From contig JACZXR010000211.1 in assembly GCA_022571535.1 (NCBI GenBank), forward strand, positions 1 through 5,010: 5,010 nucleotides of DNA. The letters run 5' to 3'. Origin of the DNA: Deltaproteobacteria bacterium. Lineage in GTDB: Bacteria; Desulfobacterota; Binatia; UBA9968; CAXXLF01. The position numbers and the translations under genes were made by a program. The notes beneath the pieces are model-generated. The model worked only from the letters and a program-made list of their open reading frames with translations, was not told where the DNA came from and ran no database searches. Positions within the stretch are counted from its first letter, which is position 1. Each line of letters opens with the position of its first letter. This document shows, piece after piece, positions 1 through 5,010 of this stretch.

Positions 1-1
1 C

Positions 2-247
2 GAAGAGATCAATCAGAAGGAAGGGAGTCGAGCTGGCAGAGTAACGGTGAGGCTCAAGGACGGAATGGAGCTCAAGCGGGAAGTCCTGCATTTTAAGGGG
101 ACTCCAAAGAGCCCCCTCACGGAAGAGGAACTTTCCAGTAAGGTTAAGAGGTTGGCCTGCTACGCCCTTGAGCAGGAAAAAGTTGGTGATCTTGTCGAGA
201 AGGTCCGGCGTCTTGAGGCAATAGAGGATATGGGGACTTTGCTTTAG
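2..247 (+). CDS. MmgE/PrpD family protein, C-terminal fragment (5' end outside window)
   Basis: The reading frame is open from the first complete codon at base 2 to the TAG at 245-247, giving the last 81 residues of a protein that begins upstream. The GTG at 47 is an internal valine codon, not a start. Visible family features are the strand pair around VTVRLKDG, then the HFKGTPKSPLTEEEL segment (a G-x-P-x-x-P-L-T/S-x-x-E-L pattern), then a helical tail ending in LEAIEDMGTLL. This pattern is typical of the C-terminal domain of MmgE/PrpD proteins, which include 2-methylcitrate dehydratase (PrpD) and many homologues acting on other substrates such as cis-aconitate. The catalytic part is not in the window, so the substrate cannot be assigned. 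The protein is probably cytoplasmic. The next gene starts 22 bases downstream on the same strand. Family assignment is fairly secure; the exact function is unknown. Confidence 0.75.
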   Translation, partial: EEINQKEGSRAGRVTVRLKDGMELKREVLHFKGTPKSPLTEEELSSKVKRLACYALEQEKVGDLVEKVRRLEAIEDMGTLL

Positions 248-269
248 CTTCGATTACCTTCAGTGCAAT

Positions 270-1532
270 ATGAAAACGTTGGCCATTCTTGTCAGTGGGG
301 GGCCGGCCCCGGGCATCAATGCCGTGATCGCGGCTGCGACCATCGAGGCACGGAACCACAAGATGCGCGTGATTGGGTGCTACGACGGTTTCCGCTGGCT
401 TGCCCAGGGCGGTGCCAAACATGTCGTTGAATTGAAAATCGCTGATGTCTCACGCATCCACTTTGAGGGAGGCTCGATTCTCCGAACCTCAAGGACGAAT
501 CCAACACGGAGTCCCGGCGGCGTGCGCCGGGTCGCCGAGACGCTTCGGCATCTCAAGGTAAATCAGCTGATTACGATCGGAGGCGACGACACGGCGTTTG
601 CGGCCTCTCAGATTGCCAAGGCGCTTTCGAATCTGACGGTTGCCCACGTTCCTAAGACAATCGACAATGATCTCCCGTTGCCGGGCAGTGTCGTTACCTT
701 TGGCTACACGACGGCGTGCAATCTGGGGAAGGACCTTGTCCACAACCTCATGCAGGATGCCGCGACTACCGAGCGCTGGTTCTTTGTCACCGTGATGGGC
801 CGGCACGCCGGTCACCTGGCCCTAGGGATCGGGGGTTCGGCTGGCGCAACGCTCACCGTGATCGCGGAGGAGTTCTCGAAAAAAAAAGTCAGCCTCGAAC
901 GAATTGCCGATATCCTCGGGGGTGCGATCATCAAGCGCCGTGCCCAGGGGCGCAACCAAGGCGTAGCGTTACTCTCTGAGGGTCTGGCGGAAAGGCTCGA
1001 CCCGGAGACGCTGGGACCGGTCGAGTGGGATGCATACGGGAATGTGCGCTTGGGCGAGCTCGACCTTGGGCGTCTGCTCAAGGAGCGCGTTACCGCAAGC
1101 CTTCGGGCAAGGGGGATTGAGGTCACCGTTGTGTCGAAATACCTCGGCTATGAACTCCGGTGCGCCCCACCAGGTGCTTACGACATTCAGTACTGCCGAA
1201 GCCTAGGCTACTGGGCCGCGCGATTTCTGATGGAGGGTGGGAGCGACGCAATGGTCACTATCCAGGCGGAGCGACTCGTGCCGATCCCATTTGCCGAAAT
1301 GATCGACCCGCAGAGCGGCAAGATCCGCGTGCGGCTCGTTAATGTCCAATCCGAGGGTTACGAGACGCTATACGAGTACATGATCCGGCTTAAGCCCGAG
1401 GACTTCTCAGACCCCAAGATGGTCAGGAGGCTCGCGAGGGCAGGACAACTGAGCATACCGGACCTGATTGCACGATTCGGCTCATTGGTGCGGGGAGTAG
1501 ATGCAAACGGAGAGAAACAAGGGACTAGATGA
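270..1532 (+). CDS. pfp: Pyrophosphate-dependent 6-phosphofructokinase (PPi-PFK)
   Basis: This 420-residue PfkA-superfamily enzyme interconverts fructose 6-phosphate and fructose 1,6-bisphosphate in the cytoplasm. Motifs in order are GGPAPGIN (10-17), GGDDT (104-108), PKTIDND (128-134, catalytic base D132), MGRHAG (176-181, sugar-phosphate binding), SEG (236-238) and KYLGYELR (290-297). Two positions separate donor types in this family. D107 (Gly in ATP-PFKs, GGDGS) and K129 (Gly in ATP-PFKs, PGTIDND) are the residues linked to pyrophosphate use and exclusion of ATP. The reaction is therefore predicted to be PPi-dependent and reversible. Length fits the roughly 400-residue bacterial PFPs. The ATG at 270 is the only sensible start because the nucleotide loop begins at residue 10. 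No Shine-Dalgarno sequence is visible before it, so coupling to the upstream gene, 22 bases away, is possible. A run of nine A (879-887) encodes KKK. Some methanotroph PPi-PFKs also accept sedoheptulose 7-phosphate; that cannot be judged here. Confidence 0.93.
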   Translation: MKTLAILVSGGPAPGINAVIAAATIEARNHKMRVIGCYDGFRWLAQGGAKHVVELKIADVSRIHFEGGSILRTSRTNPTRSPGGVRRVAETLRHLKVNQLITIGGDDTAFAASQIAKALSNLTVAHVPKTIDNDLPLPGSVVTFGYTTACNLGKDLVHNLMQDAATTERWFFVTVMGRHAGHLALGIGGSAGATLTVIAEEFSKKKVSLERIADILGGAIIKRRAQGRNQGVALLSEGLAERLDPETLGPVEWDAYGNVRLGELDLGRLLKERVTASLRARGIEVTVVSKYLGYELRCAPPGAYDIQYCRSLGYWAARFLMEGGSDAMVTIQAERLVPIPFAEMIDPQSGKIRVRLVNVQSEGYETLYEYMIRLKPEDFSDPKMVRRLARAGQLSIPDLIARFGSLVRGVDANGEKQGTR

Positions 1533-1546
1533 AAGAAAAGAAATTT

Positions 1547-1580
1547 GCTAGAGATAGCAGACACTCTGCAGGAGGCAGAG
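1547..1580 (+). other. Two tandem small hairpins in the pfp-hydrolase spacer
   Basis: The first hairpin is GCTA-GAGA-TAGC (1547-1558), a 4-bp stem closed by a GNRA-type tetraloop. The second is CTCTGC-AGGAG-GCAGAG (1564-1580), a perfect 6-bp stem whose 5-base loop reads AGGAG. Neither is followed by a T tract, so they are poor candidates for an intrinsic terminator. They could be an RNA-processing or stabilising element between the two cistrons, or chance. The structures are seen in the sequence; any role is inference. Confidence 0.35.
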
Positions 1581-1587
1581 ATTCTTG

Positions 1588-1596
1588 AAAAGGAGG
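1588..1596 (+). promoter_or_regulatory. Strong ribosome binding site deciding the hydrolase start
   Basis: AAAAGGAGG ends six bases before the ATG at 1603, an almost full-length anti-Shine-Dalgarno match at ideal spacing. It lies inside the longer frame that would begin at the TTG at 1585, which argues for the ATG at 1603 as the true start. A second purine box (GGAGG, 1571-1575) lies nine bases before that TTG, so minor initiation there cannot be excluded. Confidence 0.8.
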
Positions 1597-1602
1597 ATTC
1601 CT

Positions 1603-2322
1603 ATGGAGATCACTTCAACTACCCATCAGCTTAATACCAGTGACGGTAAGATGGAAGCCTATGAAGCGAGGCCTAAAAACGGAGGGGCCAGGCCAGGCAT
1701 CATTGTTCTGATGGAGGCCTTCGGTGTGAATAGCCACATCAAAGATGTCACCGAACGGGTGGCTCGCGAGGGGTACGTTGCGATCGCCCCGGACCTCTAC
1801 CACCGGGAGTCTGAGAGACTTGTCTCTTATAAAGATCTGGAGAAGGCTGTTGGGATCATGAACCGATTGCAAGATCCCAAAGTGATGGATGACGTAGGTG
1901 CAGCCATCGCCCATCTGAAATCGCAGAGCTATATCAAGCAAGGAGCGATTGGAGTCACAGGGTTTTGCATGGGTGGTCGCTTCACCTATCTCACCGCTGC
2001 CCATCACAACAAAGACATCAAGGCGGCAGTGGCCTTCTACGGGGGAGGGATCCCTGCAGGCAAGCCAAGCCCCCTGGATCGAACAGGCGAGATCACCTGT
2101 CCGATCACCCTCTTTTTTGGCGGGAAGGACCCCCTCATCCCCCAGGAACACGTGGACAAGATCAACCAGACCCTCAAAGATCAAAAGAAGAATTTCAGCC
2201 TCAAGCTCTATCCGGAAGCGACCCATGGCTTCTTCTGTAATGAAAGGGAGAGTTACCATCAGGAGTCAGCCAAGGACGCTTGGGAGAAGACCAAGTCCTT
2301 CTTTGCCCAGCATCTGACGTAG
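1603..2322 (+). CDS. Dienelactone hydrolase family protein (alpha/beta hydrolase)
   Basis: This 239-residue cytoplasmic hydrolase matches the length of carboxymethylenebutenolidase-type proteins (about 235 residues). The catalytic set is complete: nucleophile C122 in GFCMGGR (120-126), D176 in GGKDPLIP (173-180) and H208 in ATHGFF (206-211). E38 in LMEAFG (36-41) matches the glutamate that interacts with the nucleophile in Pseudomonas dienelactone hydrolase. APDLYHR (62-68) is also typical. Cysteine in place of serine as nucleophile supports the DLH family rather than a general esterase. The classic substrate is dienelactone from chlorocatechol degradation, but no other gene of that pathway is present here, so the real substrate is unknown. 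The start at ATG 1603 is chosen because of the strong ribosome site just before it; a TTG at 1585 would add six residues. No signal peptide is seen. The next gene begins six bases after the stop, suggesting co-translation. Confidence 0.9.
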   Translation: MEITSTTHQLNTSDGKMEAYEARPKNGGARPGIIVLMEAFGVNSHIKDVTERVAREGYVAIAPDLYHRESERLVSYKDLEKAVGIMNRLQDPKVMDDVGAAIAHLKSQSYIKQGAIGVTGFCMGGRFTYLTAAHHNKDIKAAVAFYGGGIPAGKPSPLDRTGEITCPITLFFGGKDPLIPQEHVDKINQTLKDQKKNFSLKLYPEATHGFFCNERESYHQESAKDAWEKTKSFFAQHLT

Positions 2323-2328
2323 GCGAGC

Positions 2329-3963
2329 ATGAAGCGCTTGCTGGAAGAGGAAAGGTATCATCTACCTTTCCTCTTTGTTTTTTCGCTTCTCCTCTACATT
2401 ACCTTTTTAGGCAGCAGGGATCTCTGGGCACCTGTGGAGCCTCGATACGGAGAGATTGCCCGGGTGATGTTCTCCCGTGGGGAATGGCTTGTTCCGACCG
2501 TCAATGGCGAGCTCTACACGGATAAACCAATCCTTTTTTTCTGGCTAGTCCTAGCCTTTTCCCATCTATTCGGAGGGATCAACGAGTGGACGCTGCGGCT
2601 ACCCTCTGCCCTATCTTGCGTCGGGCTTGTGATCGTTACCTATCGACTGGGAAGGGATTTTTTCGACCACCGGGTCGGACTTCTGGCCGCCTTGGTCCTT
2701 GCCACGAGCTTCCGCGTTTGGTGGGAGGCCCGTTGGGCTCATACGGATATTCTCTTCACTTTTTTTTTCACCACCGCGACCTATTTCCTCTTACGCGCAT
2801 GGCATGACAGGGGCAGGGAAACGAAGTTGGCCTATGGATTTATGGGGCTGGCCACCCTCACCAAGGGACTGATCGGATTTGTCCTGCCGGGATTAATCTT
2901 CCTCTGCCTTTTGCTCGTGAGGGGAAACAGCCAAAGATTTCGCAGGCTAAAGCTTTGGCAAGGACTATGGGTCTTTCTCTTGGTCACGGCCCCTTGGTTT
3001 GTCGCTGTGGGCCTGCAGACCGAGGGGCAATGGATAAGCGATTTCTTCTGGATCCATCATGTCCAGAGGTACCTCTCCGGCCTCGGGCACAAGAGACCTT
3101 TCTATTATTATCTGATCAACTTCCCAGCTGATTTTCTTCCCTGGACTCCTTTCCTTGTGCTTGCTGCCTTCGTCACCTGGCAGGTGCGGAGGATGCCCCT
3201 CAGACCAGCCTCTTTTTCGCTGGCAACATGGTTTTTTGTCATCTTTGTCTTCTTCTCTTTATCCGACACCAAGAGGGGACTCTATCTTTTGCCTCTGTAC
3301 CCTCCGGCGGCCATTTGGGTAGCCCATGCCCTGATTGAGTTTGAAAAGGGGGAACGACCCGGACCTCGGGTTCTCACTGTAATCAGTGGTCTCTGTTTTG
3401 GCATGTTGGGGCTCACGGCACTCTCGCTTCCCATAGTCGTGAATTGGATTCGCCCAGAGATTCTCCTTGGGTCCATCGCCCTGGCTCTGGTGATTGTCGT
3501 TGGAAGTCTCTTTGCCCATCGGGCCTTTAAAACGAATTTGCTTTCCTCCGGTTCTCTTTGGCTTGTCGCTATCGTTTTTGGTGGCGTCCTCTCGAACGGG
3601 CTCTGGGTTTTTCCAGTGATCAACCAGTACAAGTCTCCTCGGATCTTTGCTATTGAGGTTAAGAAGAAGGTCTCACAGGGTGACCCCCTCTATATCTACG
3701 CGGATAGGATGAACGACTTCAATTTTTACCTGGAGCGGGAAGTGATCCCTGTTTTATCCAGGCCGGAGGATTTGGCCCGACTCGAAACGCAGGGTGGCCT
3801 GGTCTATCTCCTCATACGGGATCGGGATGTTAGGCGAGTTCTGGCTTCGGAAAGTTCACAGTGGGAGCCGGTCATCGAGAGGTCAACGGGAAGGAAGAAG
3901 TGGAATCTCATGAGATCAAGAGGCGCACCACAGGTGACAGAAGAGACTTCCCGCCGCTTGTGA
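2329..3963 (+). CDS. ArnT/PMT-like membrane glycosyltransferase (GT-C fold)
   Basis: This 544-residue inner-membrane protein has about 12-13 hydrophobic segments, roughly between residues 11 and 428, and a soluble C-terminal domain of about 110 residues. This is the usual plan of ArnT-like (COG1807/GT39-GT83) enzymes that move a sugar from a polyprenyl-phosphate carrier to lipid A, another glycan or protein on the periplasmic side. Visible signatures are the first periplasmic loop DLWAPVEPRYGEIARVM (31-47), then GEWLVPTVNG (51-60) and DKPILFFW (65-72), corresponding to ArnT's DE-x-RYAEI and EKPP-x-x-YW. D140 in RWAHTDILF matches the second conserved acidic site. HHVQRY (243-248), H254, LPW (270-272) and SDTKRGLYLLPLYPPAA (312-328) are also family-like. 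The first acidic position of the loop-1 DE pair is valine (V36) here. Donor and acceptor cannot be predicted. The gene starts six bases after the hydrolase stop with only a weak AGG, so translation may be coupled. A T-rich run (2760-2768) falls in a membrane segment. Confidence 0.88.
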   Translation: MKRLLEEERYHLPFLFVFSLLLYITFLGSRDLWAPVEPRYGEIARVMFSRGEWLVPTVNGELYTDKPILFFWLVLAFSHLFGGINEWTLRLPSALSCVGLVIVTYRLGRDFFDHRVGLLAALVLATSFRVWWEARWAHTDILFTFFFTTATYFLLRAWHDRGRETKLAYGFMGLATLTKGLIGFVLPGLIFLCLLLVRGNSQRFRRLKLWQGLWVFLLVTAPWFVAVGLQTEGQWISDFFWIHHVQRYLSGLGHKRPFYYYLINFPADFLPWTPFLVLAAFVTWQVRRMPLRPASFSLATWFFVIFVFFSLSDTKRGLYLLPLYPPAAIWVAHALIEFEKGERPGPRVLTVISGLCFGMLGLTALSLPIVVNWIRPEILLGSIALALVIVVGSLFAHRAFKTNLLSSGSLWLVAIVFGGVLSNGLWVFPVINQYKSPRIFAIEVKKKVSQGDPLYIYADRMNDFNFYLEREVIPVLSRPEDLARLETQGGLVYLLIRDRDVRRVLASESSQWEPVIERSTGRKKWNLMRSRGAPQVTEETSRRL

Positions 3964-3969
3964 TAAAAT
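3961..3969 (+). promoter_or_regulatory. Possible extended -10 promoter before aguB
   Basis: TGATAAAAT overlaps the glycosyltransferase stop codon and matches the extended -10 form TGnTATAAT at all but one base. Transcription would start near 3976, leaving a leader of about 17 bases that still includes the GGGAG before the GTG at 3993. No good -35 box is seen at 16-18 bases upstream; a GTGACA at 3934-3939 is too far away (24 bases). This is a candidate only. Confidence 0.28.
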
Positions 3970-3979
3970 AATGGGAAGT

Positions 3980-3984
3980 GGGAG
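3980..3984 (+). promoter_or_regulatory. Ribosome binding site for aguB, favouring GTG 3993
   Basis: GGGAG sits eight bases before the GTG at 3993, a normal spacing. The longer frame starting at the GTG at 3978 has only GGGAA directly abutting it, too close to work well. The ATG at 3971 is in another frame and stops after 14 codons. The 3993 start is therefore preferred. Confidence 0.5.
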
Positions 3985-3992
3985 TTGCTGGA

Positions 3993-4874
3993 GTGTCGCG
4001 CAAGAAGAGTGGTGACTTGGTAAGGCTTGGGCTTATCCAGATGAGGGTGGGCGCAGACCCAAGGCGCAACCTTGCCAAGGCAGTAGAGAGAATCCGGCAA
4101 GGGGCTCGAAAAGGCGCGCAGATTGTCTGTCTTCAGGAGCTCTTCGTCTCACGTTATTTTCCTCAAAGTGAGGATCCAAAATTCTTCCGATTGGCAGAGC
4201 CGATCCCGGGTCCGACCACAGACAGCCTTTGCCGGCTGGCCCGGGCAGAAAAGATCGTCTTGGTGGCTTCAGTCTTTGAGAGGCGCTCTCCGGGAATCTA
4301 TCACAACACAGCGGTAGTTATCGATGCGGATGGGTCGATACTGGGCAGGTACCGTAAGATGCATGTTCCGGATGATCCCTGCTATTACGAGAAGTTCTAT
4401 TTCACTCCCGGAGACCTTGGGTTTCCCACCTTTAAGACACGGTATGGTAAAATTGGCGTGCTTGTCTGCTGGGACCAGTGGTTTCCGGAAGCCGCTCGCC
4501 TGATCTCGCTTAGCGGGGCACAGATCATCTTTTACCCCACGGCAATCGGATGGCTCTCTGGGGAACCGCGAGGGGCCGCGAGAGCCCAACGGTGTGCCTG
4601 GGAGCTGATCCAGAGGGGGCATGCAGTGGCCAATGGGGTTTATGTAGCGGCCGCCAATCGGGTGGGTCGCGAGGGAAAGCTCAACTTTTGGGGGAGTTCC
4701 TTTGTGGTGGATCCCTTCGGGGCGATTGTTGCCCACGCCAATGAAGATCAGGAAGAAATCCTGCTGGCCAGGTGCGACTTCAAAAAAATCGATGAGACCC
4801 GCCAGAACTGGCCCTTCCTCAGGGACCGACGCATCGACGCCTATGGGGCTCTCACAGAGCGATTTCTCGATTGA
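3993..4874 (+). CDS. aguB: N-carbamoylputrescine amidase (nitrilase superfamily)
   Basis: This 293-residue cytoplasmic carbon-nitrogen hydrolase is predicted to convert N-carbamoylputrescine to putrescine, CO2 and ammonia, the last step of the agmatine route. The Glu-Lys-Cys catalytic triad is intact: E49 in CLQELF, K122 in YRKMHVPDDP (120-129) and C159 in VCWDQWFPEAAR (158-169). Subfamily marks typical of AguB rather than other nitrilases are YYEKFYFTPGD (131-141), CWDQWFPE, YPTAIG (181-186), RGHAVAN (208-214) and FLRDRR (275-280). Length agrees with the family (about 290-300). The start is GTG 3993 on ribosome-site spacing; GTG 3978 would add five residues. The middle section (187-207, with AWELIQRGHA) differs from the plant and Pseudomonas wording, as I recall for environmental bacterial homologues, so a related ureido substrate remains possible. 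The usual partner, agmatine deiminase (aguA), is not in this window. It lies 29 bases after the glycosyltransferase, which has no evident link to polyamines. Confidence 0.88.
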   Translation: MSRKKSGDLVRLGLIQMRVGADPRRNLAKAVERIRQGARKGAQIVCLQELFVSRYFPQSEDPKFFRLAEPIPGPTTDSLCRLARAEKIVLVASVFERRSPGIYHNTAVVIDADGSILGRYRKMHVPDDPCYYEKFYFTPGDLGFPTFKTRYGKIGVLVCWDQWFPEAARLISLSGAQIIFYPTAIGWLSGEPRGAARAQRCAWELIQRGHAVANGVYVAAANRVGREGKLNFWGSSFVVDPFGAIVAHANEDQEEILLARCDFKKIDETRQNWPFLRDRRIDAYGALTERFLD

Positions 4875-4928
4875 CCCTGCCGCTCGAGTAGCCAGTCCAA
4901 CATTTCCAAATCTTAATTATTGGGTAAC

Positions 4929-4946
4929 CCCGCGGCATGCCGCGGG
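4929..4946. repeat. 18-bp perfect palindrome after aguB
   Basis: CCCGCGGCATGCCGCGGG is identical to its reverse complement. As RNA it can form a 7-bp all-GC stem with a CATG loop. It lies 54 bases after the aguB stop in otherwise non-coding sequence. No T tract follows on the + strand (next bases are CACAAAACC), so it is not a standard intrinsic terminator. It could be a dispersed palindromic repeat, a protein-binding site, or part of a larger structured RNA. Confidence 0.6.
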
Positions 4947-4950
4947 CACA

Positions 4951-4965
4951 AAACCGATGGGGTTT
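4951..4965 (+). other. Small hairpin, with an alternative longer pairing
   Basis: AAACC (4951-4955) and GGTTT (4961-4965) are complementary around a 5-base loop. The same GGGGTT (4959-4964) is also fully complementary to AACCCC (4926-4931), which overlaps the left arm of the 18-bp palindrome. The two pairings exclude each other. Both are seen in the sequence; significance is unknown. Confidence 0.35.
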
Positions 4966-4998
4966 CCAAAGGGGAGAAGCGGTAGATCTTCCCTTTGG
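4966..4998 (+). other. Long hairpin: 12-bp stem, 9-base loop
   Basis: CCAAAGGG (4966-4973) and CCCTTTGG (4991-4998) are a perfect inverted repeat. The stem continues inward through G-U, A-U, G-C and A-U pairs (4974-4977 with 4987-4990), giving 12 pairs and a loop at 4978-4986. It is the strongest predicted RNA stem in the window. No T tract follows it. It could be part of a leader RNA of a gene beyond the window edge, or one arm of a repeat element. The loop region AGCGGTAGA resembles a tRNA D loop, but the other tRNA features are missing. Confidence 0.5.
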
Positions 4999-5010
4999 TC
5001 GACCACGTGG
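4997..5010. repeat. Two overlapping 8-bp palindromes at the window end
   Basis: GGTCGACC (4997-5004) and CCACGTGG (5003-5010) are each self-complementary and share two bases. They directly follow the long hairpin. The second reaches the window edge, so any larger symmetry cannot be seen. Short palindromes of this size can occur by chance in GC-rich DNA. Confidence 0.3.

Noticed and set aside
47..247. A separate small 66-residue gene starting at GTG 47
   Set aside because: The frame is open upstream to the window edge and the whole stretch reads as the C-terminal domain of a larger MmgE/PrpD protein. The GTG has no ribosome site.
1615..2259. Long open frame (214 codons) on the - strand opposite the hydrolase gene
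   Set aside because: It lies fully inside a gene with intact catalytic motifs, has no recognisable domain, and its length is explained by the codon pattern of the + strand gene.
2760..2768. Nine-T run in the glycosyltransferase gene as a terminator or frameshift site
   Set aside because: No GC-rich stem precedes it, and it encodes part of a phenylalanine-rich membrane segment, where such runs are expected.
4269..4736. Open frame of 155 codons on the - strand opposite aguB
   Set aside because: It is fully inside a well-supported gene, with no family resemblance or ribosome site seen.
4871..4899. Promoter with a TTGACC -35 box at the aguB stop codon
   Set aside because: At 16-18 bases downstream there is no TATAAT-like hexamer (about 4894-4899 reads AGTCCA).
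4929..4965. Intrinsic terminator for aguB
   Set aside because: The GC-rich palindrome is not followed by a T tract in the + direction. The nearest T runs are only three bases.
4937..5010. Frames open to the window end from ATG 4937 and ATG 4957, and a - strand frame open from 5010 back to about 4853
   Set aside because: None has a ribosome site or recognisable protein pattern, and several frames are open at once in a short repeat-rich region. A gene start just past the edge cannot be excluded, but nothing here supports one.
4966..5010. tRNA-like D-arm wording (AGCGGTAGATC) near the end
   Set aside because: The base before the arm is not the expected T8, no acceptor stem fits upstream, and the sequence following does not form an anticodon arm. 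The long 4966-4998 hairpin explains the complementarity better.

Overview
The window holds five protein genes, all on the + strand and tightly packed, followed by about 135 bases of non-coding sequence rich in inverted repeats. Base composition is moderate to fairly high in GC. Gene content suggests a Gram-negative, probably environmental bacterium, perhaps of a Desulfobacterota, NC10 or Nitrospirota type. That placement is an inference from general resemblance of the proteins. No marker gene is present to confirm it.

Layout: (1) 2-247 is the C-terminal end of an MmgE/PrpD-family protein cut by the window edge. (2) 270-1532 is a 6-phosphofructokinase whose active-site residues are those of the pyrophosphate-dependent type. 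(3) 1533-1602 is a short spacer with two small hairpins and a near-ideal Shine-Dalgarno sequence. (4) 1603-2322 is a dienelactone-hydrolase-family alpha/beta hydrolase with a Cys-Asp-His triad. (5) 2329-3963 is a multi-pass membrane glycosyltransferase of the ArnT/PMT (GT-C) type. (6) 3993-4874 is an N-carbamoylputrescine amidase (AguB type) of the nitrilase superfamily. (7) 4875-5010 carries an 18-bp perfect palindrome, a 12-bp-stem hairpin and further small palindromes, with no convincing gene.

The gaps between genes are 22, 70, 6 and 29 bases, so co-transcription of most or all of the genes is plausible. The products do not form one obvious pathway: glycolysis/gluconeogenesis (PFP), a hydrolase of unknown substrate, envelope glycosylation, and the last step of putrescine synthesis from agmatine. 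The row looks like ordinary housekeeping and accessory metabolism. I see no transposase, integrase, CRISPR array, tRNA, rRNA or defence gene. I did not find evidence of an undescribed multi-gene system. The least explained part is the repeat-rich 3' end.
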